6,167 nucleotides of DNA from an uncultured Nitrospirota bacterium (lineage in GTDB: Bacteria; Nitrospinota; Nitrospinia; SZUA-224), in NCBI GenBank assembly GCA_913009285.1, contig CAJVYE010000071.1, positions 1 through 6,167 of the forward strand, given 5' to 3'. Below the pieces are notes generated by a model that saw only the letters and a list, made by a program, of their open reading frames with translations, was not told the origin of the DNA and made no database searches. How positions within the stretch are numbered: the stretch's first letter is position 1; every line of letters starts with the position of its first letter. Below are positions 1 through 5,668 of the stretch, piece after piece. Position numbers and translations under genes: made by a program.

Positions 1-13
1 GCTCTTCCGATCT
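1..13. other. Illumina adapter remnant at contig end
   Basis: The first 13 bases, GCTCTTCCGATCT, are identical to the 3' end shared by the two Illumina TruSeq read adapters. The reading frame of the adjoining gene happens to stay open through them, so they add about four false codons to it. They are best treated as untrimmed library sequence. A chance match of 13 bases exactly at the window edge is very unlikely. Confidence 0.93.
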
Positions 14-2126
14 CGATACGATCATTTAGACCTTTTACAGCCTTGAGTCGCTCTCTACACTCCCTGATCTGTCCGAGTACCTCCAGAGCACCCTCAGGTG
101 TTATGGTTTCGCGGAGCCCTATATAGGCAAGCCACTCTTTCCATCTACTTAAAACTTGTGAAAGGCTGTTATTTGATCTGCTTACAGCCTCTTCTGCCTT
201 TTTTTGATCCTCCTGTGCCTCTTTGAGATCCTTAAAGGCCTCATTGTAGCTTGCAGTTGCTGTACTCCATCTTAGATGTATATCAAGCATATTTTCTGTG
301 TCTTTTATAAGGGCCCTGATAGTATCTTCATCTGGTATGTCATTGATTTGTAGTTCAGAACAAAGGGTTTGTAAATATCCTGTGAGATTATTGTATTCTT
401 TTTCCATTTCCTCTTTCTGGTTACCAATATTGTTGAGTTTCTCCTCAATTGTCTTCAGGTCAGATCTATTCGCCTGAAAATCCTCTATAAGGCGATGGTT
501 CCATTGCCTTCGAAACAGCAGATATCCTGTCAAACCTCCACAACCTATTAATAGAATAAGGGTAATCCCAAAAGCCAATCTTCCCTGGATAATAAGCAGG
601 GCTCCGATACCAATGCCTGCTAAGAGTATAACTGCCACAGGCCACAAGAGAGGATATTTGTTCTTATCAGATATACTAATACGTCTCTTAATCCGCCCCT
701 TCTCTGCCTCAAGGTCTTCTATTCTCTCTTTAAGATGCGATAGCCTGTCTCTCAGCCTCGCCTTTTTGGTAAGGAGGCTAAGAAGATCGCTAAACCTTAG
801 TTGTCTGGTCTTGATAACAGCAGCATTCTTTTCTGAGGGCTCATCCATATTTTCTGTTAGGATCTTCTTTGCATCCTCTTCCTTTTGTGCAGATACCTTA
901 ACAGCCTTTGTAGCAAGCTCAAGTTTGTTATTTGCTTCTCTAAGTTCGCTTTCTGCCTCTTGAATAGTCTGTCTGTGTTCCCGAATAACCTCACGTTCTG
1001 AAATAGAGGTTTCAAAGGCCTGAAGCCTTTCTCTGTTCCATTCTGTACCAAGTTCGTGAAGCCCCTCTTTTAGTTTTTCCTCAATGTGTTTCAGCTCTTG
1101 CCTGTGAAGAGGCAAATCCCGGACAATACTGTCATATTGGTCCCTTCCGCGCTGAAGGCGGTGGATTTCATTTGCGTGTTTCAATAATCTCTCATCTACA
1201 AAGATATTATCGTATTCTCTCTGAATATCCTGATGTTCTTTTTCCAGTATGTTAAGTCTATTATTGATATCGGTCTGCTTCTCTTCAAACCGCTCAAGAC
1301 GTGTAATACCATCGGTAGGAAAAGAATCGATTTGTGGTATAGATGAAAGTTCTTCTTCAGCAGAACACAAGGCAATCCAGTCATCCCAAGCATTAAAGAG
1401 TTGTTTGGCCTTCTCGTATCGATGACTAATTTGGCCTTTTCTTCTCTCTATCTCTGCTATCTTGACATCAGTTTCACCTACGGCCTTGTGCAATTCATCA
1501 TATCTGTTGATATTTCCTGAAAGATCCCTAAGATCTCTTTGCACTTCGTTCAACTGACGCAGAATAGTGTTAATCTCAGGCTTACTTCCACCAGGCTTGA
1601 ATATCTGATCAAGTACATTATCCAGATCCCTGTTGATTTCTGGCAAAGATTGCCTGCCAGTACCCATACCCGCGCTGTATATGGTCGCCTTTACAGCTTC
1701 ATTATCAAGACTGTCAATACTTTGAAGTTCAGAGAGGCTAAATGCAAAGATGTTCCGGAAGAGATCTCGTGTTGCAAAACCAAGCAACTGACGAAGCACC
1801 TCTTCGCTACCAATCGAGCCATCAGGAAGGCTGAGTGTGACCGATCCTCCGTGTGGTCCTGGACGTCGTTCAATCACATATCTGTTACCTGACTTCCGTA
1901 TTATGACAATTTGGCCCCCATACCTTCCTCCTCGTTGTGGTGGGTAGAGGTTTTCATTGGTCCTGCCATCCGGGAAACCAAAGAGAATAGCTCTAAGAAA
2001 TGCAAGGAATGTAGTCTTTCCAGCCTCGTTATCTCCGTTAAAGACTGTCAAGCCATGATTAATCTTCTCTATTGTCAGGTCGTGAAATATGCCAAAGCCG
2101 TCAATATATATCTTTTCAAGCCTCAT
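3..2126 (-). CDS. yhaN: YhaN-like SMC/Rad50-type ATPase with membrane hairpin, C-terminus missing
   Basis: This is the large ATPase subunit of a YhaO-YhaN (SbcD/SbcC-like) complex, presumably acting in DNA end processing or repair. The frame is open from the ATG at 2126 to the window edge, giving about 704 native residues. Family members are usually about 950 residues or longer, so the C-terminal ATPase half (signature motif, Walker B) is lost beyond the contig end. The N-terminus, MRLEKIYIDGFGIF, is typical of the AAA_27/YhaN domain. The Walker A motif GDNEAGKTT lies at residues 31-39, followed by FGFPDGRTNENLYPP near 49-63 and IFAFSLSELQ near 130. Residues about 185-485 are charged and coiled-coil-like. 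Two hydrophobic helices (about 493-513 and 517-538) joined by Gln-Gly-Arg form a hairpin, after which coiled coil resumes. The start overlaps the yhaO stop (ATGA) and has a GAGGA Shine-Dalgarno at 2133-2137, six bases upstream. The family call is firm; the cellular role is inferred. Confidence 0.9.
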   Translation of the reverse strand, partial: MRLEKIYIDGFGIFHDLTIEKINHGLTVFNGDNEAGKTTFLAFLRAILFGFPDGRTNENLYPPQRGGRYGGQIVIIRKSGNRYVIERRPGPHGGSVTLSLPDGSIGSEEVLRQLLGFATRDLFRNIFAFSLSELQSIDSLDNEAVKATIYSAGMGTGRQSLPEINRDLDNVLDQIFKPGGSKPEINTILRQLNEVQRDLRDLSGNINRYDELHKAVGETDVKIAEIERRKGQISHRYEKAKQLFNAWDDWIALCSAEEELSSIPQIDSFPTDGITRLERFEEKQTDINNRLNILEKEHQDIQREYDNIFVDERLLKHANEIHRLQRGRDQYDSIVRDLPLHRQELKHIEEKLKEGLHELGTEWNRERLQAFETSISEREVIREHRQTIQEAESELREANNKLELATKAVKVSAQKEEDAKKILTENMDEPSEKNAAVIKTRQLRFSDLLSLLTKKARLRDRLSHLKERIEDLEAEKGRIKRRISISDKNKYPLLWPVAVILLAGIGIGALLIIQGRLAFGITLILLIGCGGLTGYLLFRRQWNHRLIEDFQANRSDLKTIEEKLNNIGNQKEEMEKEYNNLTGYLQTLCSELQINDIPDEDTIRALIKDTENMLDIHLRWSTATASYNEAFKDLKEAQEDQKKAEEAVSRSNNSLSQVLSRWKEWLAYIGLRETITPEGALEVLGQIRECRERLKAVKGLNDRIEIGR

Positions 2127-3391
2127 GAGTCTTCCTCACTGAGAAGCTTATCCAGACAAAGGGACTCTGCTGAGTCCAGCATTAAGAGGAGTTCATCATC
2201 TCCTGGCATTTTAATATACTGTCTGCACCGACGATCATTATAAAGATCGCTAAGATACTTTCTTAGCGTCTCCAGATTCTTCGTGTCACTTTGATACTCC
2301 TGTATCAATCTTAGACAGTCTCCAACGATATCTTCAGAGGCTCTACGCATCTCAATATCTATCTCTGGTCGCGTACGTGTGTTTATTGAATCCAGCCATA
2401 CAAAGGGTTCTAGCCTGAGCCCATAATCGCGAAATTGGGTAACAATATCTTCGATATATCCGGCCCGATGTAAGGTATGATGAAGAAAGCCCCTTCCACA
2501 TAAGGTCAACTTGCATATAGAAGGCCGTCCCTCTGCTTGTTTCTGAATATTTGAGATTGTCTGCTCCAACCTGGTAAGGAGTGCCTCTTCTGAATTAAGC
2601 GACTCAATTCCAATTTCACGTCGCTCCCACCTGACAGTATCCATAGGGACGAATTCGAATTCAACCTTTTTTGCATCACTTACCTTTACAAGAAAACACC
2701 CACGGGGACCGGCCTCATTTAGGTGACGAGCCTGTGTATTTCCTGCATAGACCACATAGGGTTGTTCATGAGAGAGGATCTCCCTGGTATGAACATGACC
2801 AAGTGCCCAATAATCTATACCTGTTTCCTTAAGATCGTCCAGTGTGCATGGGGCATATGCCTCGTGACCAGTGTTGCTGCCTGCATTACAATGTAGAAGT
2901 CCGATCTGGAAAAGGGGTGAGTCATTCCGCTTGAATCCTTGAGACAGGTTGGTTTTTATATCTCGTCTCGGATAACTGATTCCATGAACTATGGCACAGG
3001 ATTGACCATCCTTCTTGAAAGAGAAGGATTCAACACTGTTTCCTCCAAATATGTGGGCATATTCAGGCCAGTGCAATGAAGAGGCCCATCCGTCAAGGGG
3101 GTCATGATTGCCGTATACAACAAAGGATCGAATCCCTGCGTCGTTCAAACGTTGGAGACCATCACGAAATTTAAGTTGCGCTCTAAGACTCCTGTCTGCA
3201 CTATTGTAGATGTCACCAGCAATTAAAAGAAAATCGACCGCCTGTTTTATACATAAATCGACCATATTGTCAAAGGCCTGAAAGGTTGCCTTCTTTAAGG
3301 TATCAGCAACCTCATTCCCCAGCTCAGAAAGTCCTGTAAATGGGCTATCAAGGTGCAGATCCGCGGCATGTACAAATGTAAATTCATTCAT
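2123..3391 (-). CDS. yhaO: YhaO/SbcD-like metallophosphoesterase (DNA exonuclease subunit)
   Basis: This 422-residue calcineurin-like phosphoesterase is probably the Mn-dependent nuclease partner of the YhaN-like ATPase encoded just downstream. All metal-binding motifs of the family are visible: D-x-H in HAADLHLDSPF (Asp11, His13), GD at 59-60 in LLIAGDIYNSADR, GNHD at 94-97, His167 in GLLHCN, and GHVH at 198-201. The catalytic core covers about residues 1-235. The rest is a helical and charged C-terminal part that in this family helps contact the ATPase. The length is normal for YhaO. The start at 3391 fits the family, whose members begin a few residues before the HAADLHLD strand. No clear Shine-Dalgarno precedes it; the bases just before the ATG are A/T-rich (CTTTAAA). 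The stop overlaps the next gene's start by four bases, so the two are very likely co-transcribed and translationally coupled. SbcD proper is the main alternative, but the YhaN-type neighbour favours YhaO. Confidence 0.92.
   Translation of the reverse strand: MNEFTFVHAADLHLDSPFTGLSELGNEVADTLKKATFQAFDNMVDLCIKQAVDFLLIAGDIYNSADRSLRAQLKFRDGLQRLNDAGIRSFVVYGNHDPLDGWASSLHWPEYAHIFGGNSVESFSFKKDGQSCAIVHGISYPRRDIKTNLSQGFKRNDSPLFQIGLLHCNAGSNTGHEAYAPCTLDDLKETGIDYWALGHVHTREILSHEQPYVVYAGNTQARHLNEAGPRGCFLVKVSDAKKVEFEFVPMDTVRWERREIGIESLNSEEALLTRLEQTISNIQKQAEGRPSICKLTLCGRGFLHHTLHRAGYIEDIVTQFRDYGLRLEPFVWLDSINTRTRPEIDIEMRRASEDIVGDCLRLIQEYQSDTKNLETLRKYLSDLYNDRRCRQYIKMPGDDELLLMLDSAESLCLDKLLSEEDS
2133..2137 (-). promoter_or_regulatory. 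Shine-Dalgarno for the YhaN-like gene
   Basis: GAGGA on the minus strand lies six bases before the ATG at 2126, inside the last codons of the nuclease gene. Together with the ATGA overlap it supports re-initiation and fixes the start of the ATPase. Confidence 0.7.
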
Positions 3392-3418
3392 TTTAAAGTT
3401 ACGAGTTTCATATAGGTA

Positions 3419-3447
3419 ATAATAACAGCTTTTTCTATGATTTCCAA
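3419..3447 (-). promoter_or_regulatory. Candidate promoter of the yhaO-yhaN operon
   Basis: On the minus strand, a -35 box TTGGAA (3447-3442, 4 of 6 consensus) is followed after 17 bases by TATTAT (3424-3419, 5 of 6), with an extended -10 TG one base upstream. Transcription would start near 3412, giving a leader of about 20 bases with no evident Shine-Dalgarno. A perfect TATAAT also occurs further upstream (3473-3468), but with only a poor -35 at the right distance (TCGTAA), so either could be used. Confidence 0.45.
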
Positions 3448-3520
3448 TTCCAATTTTTTTACAACATATTATAAAATTGTGCTTGAACTATTACGATAAA
3501 AATACTCCAATTGGTGTTGC

Positions 3521-3548
3521 AAAAAACATGTTGGGAAAAAACATATTG
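3521..3548 (+). repeat. Short direct repeat next to the rpmB promoter
   Basis: AAAAAACATGTTG at 3521-3533 is repeated as AAAAAACATATTG at 3536-3548, 12 of 13 bases identical with a 15-base period. The second copy runs into the -35 box of the rpmB promoter. It may be a regulatory site or a local duplication. A palindrome CCAATTGG lies just upstream at 3507-3514. No function is established. Confidence 0.55.
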
Positions 3549-3574
3549 ACATAAGAATCAGAATGATATATAAA
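3546..3574 (+). promoter_or_regulatory. Strong sigma70-type promoter of rpmB
   Basis: A perfect -35 box TTGACA (3546-3551) is followed by a 17-base spacer and the -10 box TATAAA (3569-3574, 5 of 6). Transcription should start near 3581, giving a leader of about 36 bases that contains the Shine-Dalgarno. The strength fits a ribosomal protein gene. Confidence 0.82.
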
Positions 3575-3602
3575 AGATAAAACATTAATTGAATTTATAT
3601 AT

Positions 3603-3608
3603 AAGGAG
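3603..3608 (+). promoter_or_regulatory. Shine-Dalgarno fixing the TTG start of rpmB
   Basis: AAGGAG lies eight bases before the TTG codon at 3617. No ATG or GTG in frame sits at a suitable distance, and the L28 family begins exactly at this point (M-AKKC), so the site decides the non-ATG start. Confidence 0.85.
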
Positions 3609-3616
3609 TTAAGATC

Positions 3617-3808
3617 TTGGCAAAAAAGTGTGATGTCTGTGGTAAAGGACCGCAGTTTGGAAACAATATCAGCCACGCCCATAATATAACCAAAAGAAGA
3701 TGGAATCCTAATCTTCAAAAGGTACGAGTCCTTGTTAAGGGTCATCCAAAAAAGTTAAAAGTATGTACGCGATGCATACGTTCTGGAAAGATACAGAAGG
3801 CCTCATAA
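3617..3808 (+). CDS. rpmB: 50S ribosomal protein L28 (bL28), zinc-ribbon form, TTG start
   Basis: The 63-residue product is ribosomal protein bL28, a component of the large ribosomal subunit. The family signature is clear: [19 protein letters not shown] at the N-terminus, the [11 protein letters not shown] segment around residues 26-36, and [11 protein letters not shown] near the C-terminus. Cysteines 5, 8, 50 and 53 form two CxxC pairs, so this is the zinc-binding (C+) type. The length matches the short bacterial form. The TTG start is supported by the AAGGAG site eight bases upstream and by alignment with the family start. It is a single-gene unit with its own strong promoter, divergent from the nuclease operon and convergent with tldD. 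Confidence 0.96.
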   Translation: MAKKCDVCGKGPQFGNNISHAHNITKRRWNPNLQKVRVLVKGHPKKLKVCTRCIRSGKIQKAS

Positions 3809-3812
3809 TTAA

Positions 3813-3874
3813 CGTCTCGGAAACTCGACAACGCATTGAAAACAAAGAAATATTTTGATCAAGTTTGCGAGACG
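3813..3874. repeat. Imperfect inverted repeat between convergent genes, possible terminator
   Basis: CGTCTCGGAAAC (3813-3824) and GTTTGCGAGACG (3863-3874) pair over 12 bases with one mismatch around a 38-base, A/T-rich loop. It starts five bases after the rpmB stop and could end rpmB transcription or stabilise its 3' end. The loop is long, and no run of T follows the plus-strand stem. On the minus strand only TTAATT follows. Intrinsic termination is therefore uncertain. It could also mark the edge of an intergenic repeat. Confidence 0.5.
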
Positions 3875-3875
3875 A

Positions 3876-3919
3876 GAATTCAGGAGTCAGAAGTTAGCGA
3901 ACGAAGTGAGTTAAGTTCC
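3876..3919. repeat. Possible dispersed intergenic repeat fragment
   Basis: The stretch after the inverted repeat contains near-duplicated short words (CAGGAGT then CAGAAGT, followed by AGCGAACGAAG and AGTGAG). Low-complexity sequence of this style recurs between genes in some bacterial genomes. It does not code: it lies between the rpmB inverted repeat and the tldD stop at 3920. Only one copy is visible here, so calling it a dispersed element is an inference. Confidence 0.3.
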
Positions 3920-5323
3920 TTACATCTTTCCTCCGCCAACAACAATATTAGGTATCCTCAGGGTAGGCTGGGCATGAGAGACAGGCGCCCCTTGTCTATC
4001 CTTTCCACAGGTGCCGATAGCAAATCCAAGATCATTACCCACCATATCTATCTCTTTTAGTACAGCAGGACCATTCCCTGTCAAGGTAGCTCCTCTAACC
4101 GCCTCTTTTATCTTCCCATTTTCTATTATATAGGCCTCGCTCACCTCAAAGACAAAATCACCATTTACAATATTCACCTCACCACCACCCATCTTTTTTA
4201 CAAAGATCCCCTTTGACGTTGATCCAATGATATCCTGAGGATCTGATCTCCCTGCCGCGATAAAGGTATTGGTCATCCTCGGTATAGGTATATTTCTGTA
4301 AGACATCCTCCGGCCATTTCCTGTAGACGATACCCCTCCTTTCATAGCACTCAGCCGGTCGTACATAAAACCTCTCAATACACCCTCCTCTACCAGTACC
4401 GTTCTTTCAGAATACGTCCCCTCATCATCGAATCTAAATGATCCCCGTTTGTTAGGAAGAGTGGCATCATCTTCAACTGTTATAAGAGGAGAGGCCACCC
4501 TCTCTCCTGTCTTACCACAATATACCGAGAGCCCCTGCTGAATAAAATCGCCCTCAAGTCCGTGCCCCACAGCCTCATGTATCATGGTACCCCCTGCTTC
4601 GCTGGAGAGCACCGCTGTCATCTCCCCGGCTGGTGCCATCTCTGCCTCGAGCATTATAACCGCCCTATGCGCTGCCTTTTTTGCCATCTCTTCTGCCGGC
4701 TCGGTATTAAAGAGTTCAAAACCTATAAATCCTCCTATTGATTCATGACTACTCTGAATAATCCCTTTATCTGCTGCAACTACCTGAACTATAAATAACG
4801 TCCCTATCCTCTCATCCTCCACCTTTAAGCCCTCTGAGTTCGCTATCAGGATCTTTCTGGACCCATCAGAGTAAATGATTTTTGCCTGCCTGATCCTTTT
4901 GTCAAACCCCCTTACTCCCTCATTTGTATCCCTTACCAGGCTGATCTTTTTACCCGTATCAATACTATCAGGGGTAATAGAAATAACCATATCTATAATC
5001 GGTTTCCTTACAGTCAGATCAATTTCAGTACCACCTAAAACATCCTGTTCGTTTGGAGCTAGTCTAACGGCATTCCTCACTCTCCTTGCCAGGGCTATAA
5101 GATTCTTCTCTGTCAGATCATTTGTATAAGCATAAGCACTCCTCATATCGAATATCACACGTATACCTGCCCCTACATCCTTCCCTGTAACTATCTCTTC
5201 TATCCTGTTATCCTCACAGACAATAGAGGTAGTATGACTATCTTCTACAAATAATTCAGCAAATTCCCCTCCGTTTAACAGAGACTCATGTAAAACCTGT
5301 TTGACAATCCTGTCATCTATCAT
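3920..5323 (-). CDS. tldD: TldD family zinc metalloprotease subunit
   Basis: The 467-residue protein is TldD, the catalytic subunit of the cytoplasmic TldD-TldE (PmbA) protease. In other bacteria that heterodimer degrades unfolded peptides and matures or clears modified peptides such as microcin B17 and CcdA. The zinc motif HExxxH is present as HEAVGH at residues 249-254, preceded by GGTMI. Cys439 lies in the conserved GTCGKDRQG segment, and the C-terminus (PTLRIPNIVVGGG) is typical. The N-terminal domain (about 1-225) and metalloprotease core are both full length. The ATG at 5323 overlaps the end of the upstream small gene by 11 bases. AAGGA at 5332-5336 lies eight bases before it, so it is translated from a shared mRNA. 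The partner tldE/pmbA is not adjacent on either side and must lie elsewhere if the heterodimer forms. Confidence 0.95.
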   Translation of the reverse strand: MIDDRIVKQVLHESLLNGGEFAELFVEDSHTTSIVCEDNRIEEIVTGKDVGAGIRVIFDMRSAYAYTNDLTEKNLIALARRVRNAVRLAPNEQDVLGGTEIDLTVRKPIIDMVISITPDSIDTGKKISLVRDTNEGVRGFDKRIRQAKIIYSDGSRKILIANSEGLKVEDERIGTLFIVQVVAADKGIIQSSHESIGGFIGFELFNTEPAEEMAKKAAHRAVIMLEAEMAPAGEMTAVLSSEAGGTMIHEAVGHGLEGDFIQQGLSVYCGKTGERVASPLITVEDDATLPNKRGSFRFDDEGTYSERTVLVEEGVLRGFMYDRLSAMKGGVSSTGNGRRMSYRNIPIPRMTNTFIAAGRSDPQDIIGSTSKGIFVKKMGGGEVNIVNGDFVFEVSEAYIIENGKIKEAVRGATLTGNGPAVLKEIDMVGNDLGFAIGTCGKDRQGAPVSHAQPTLRIPNIVVGGGKM

Positions 5324-5564
5324 CTTTATATTCCTTTATCTCTAGTGGTATTTCCTTGCTTATCTCTGCCAGAAGCCTTTTCATATCTTCCACAAAAGAG
5401 GGAGAGACCAGAAATTCAACCAGCCCCTCTTTCGAATCTATCGTTCTCATAACGGCCAGATTACCATATCCCTCAATTATTCCACTAAGGTACACGATAT
5501 CTGATTTTTTAATCTTAGCTGCCATACTTACTGAATCATTAAAAGGGGATTGTTTAATCAGCAT
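5313..5564 (-). CDS. DUF4911-like small protein
   Basis: This 83-residue protein has no known function. The core (residues about 17-75) reads KIKKSDIVYLSGIIEGYGNL, then an AVMRTIDS strand and GLVEFLVSPSF, followed by a helix and PLEIKEY. This pattern resembles DUF4911, a small alpha/beta family I recall mainly from delta-proteobacterial relatives. No signal peptide, membrane segment or metal motif is visible. It is the first gene of an operon with tldD, and the two overlap by 11 bases, so a linked role is plausible but unproven. The ATG at 5564 lies a few bases after a consensus promoter. A second methionine at residue 14 (5525) is an alternative start closer to the family core. Neither start has a Shine-Dalgarno. 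Confidence 0.82.
   Translation of the reverse strand: MLIKQSPFNDSVSMAAKIKKSDIVYLSGIIEGYGNLAVMRTIDSKEGLVEFLVSPSFVEDMKRLLAEISKEIPLEIKEYKDDR
5332..5336 (-). promoter_or_regulatory. Shine-Dalgarno for tldD
   Basis: AAGGA on the minus strand lies eight bases before the ATG at 5323, within the 3' end of the upstream small gene. It supports this start over later methionines. Confidence 0.75.
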
Positions 5565-5574
5565 TGTGGGATTA

Positions 5575-5602
5575 ATTATATACCATTTTGGTTTGATGTC
5601 AA
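5575..5602 (-). promoter_or_regulatory. Consensus promoter of the DUF4911-tldD operon, nearly leaderless
   Basis: On the minus strand, a perfect TTGACA (5602-5597) is followed by a 16-base spacer and a perfect TATAAT (5580-5575). Transcription should start around 5568-5565, only zero to four bases before the ATG at 5564. The mRNA would be leaderless or nearly so unless translation begins at the later ATG at 5525. Confidence 0.82.
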
Positions 5603-5632
5603 TAATGGGGCTAGGGCTCTCCCAAAAAAGAT

Positions 5633-5661
5633 TTTACCATATGAAGACATCATAGTATAAT
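5633..5661 (+). promoter_or_regulatory. Promoter of radA, predicted leaderless
   Basis: TTTACC (5633-5638, 4 of 6) is followed by a 17-base spacer and a perfect TATAAT (5656-5661). The expected start site, near 5668-5669, coincides with the radA ATG at 5669. No Shine-Dalgarno exists in the gap, so translation would start on a leaderless transcript. Confidence 0.72.
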
Positions 5662-5668
5662 CTTTCAT

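Larger units (their letters stand above)
5565..5668. promoter_or_regulatory. Compact divergent promoter region between DUF4911-tldD and radA
   Basis: This 104-base gap holds both outward promoters. Their -35 boxes are about 30 bases apart (5602 and 5633), back to back, leaving a G/C-rich patch around 5606-5622. I see no clear inverted-repeat operator or SOS box in it. The short distance allows the two units to influence each other. Confidence 0.6.

Noticed and set aside
613..963. Plus-strand open frame of 116 codons with a serine- and leucine-rich, membrane-like translation
   Set aside because: It is antisense to the coiled coil of the YhaN-like ATPase. Antisense of Glu/Lys/Arg-rich coiled coil commonly gives Leu/Ser/Phe-rich frames. 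The minus frame is open for over 700 codons with clear motifs.
1539..2243. Plus-strand open frames opposite the start of the ATPase and the end of the nuclease gene
   Set aside because: They lack recognisable motifs and Shine-Dalgarno sites, and lie opposite well-supported genes.
3451..3479. CAATTTT...AAAATTG inverted repeat near the yhaO promoter as an operator or terminator
   Set aside because: The seven-base, all-A/T-rich arms are expected by chance in this AT-rich spacer, and no other support is visible.
3491..3745. Minus-strand 84-codon frame covering the rpmB promoter and coding region
   Set aside because: It is the antisense shadow of rpmB. L28 on the plus strand is unambiguous and has a strong promoter.
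3836..4060. Plus-strand 74-codon frame after rpmB
   Set aside because: It has no Shine-Dalgarno, starts inside the inverted-repeat loop and runs into the antisense of tldD.
5356..5655. Plus-strand 99-codon frame across the DUF4911 gene and the divergent promoter region
   Set aside because: It is antisense to a coupled operon gene and crosses both promoters, with no family resemblance.
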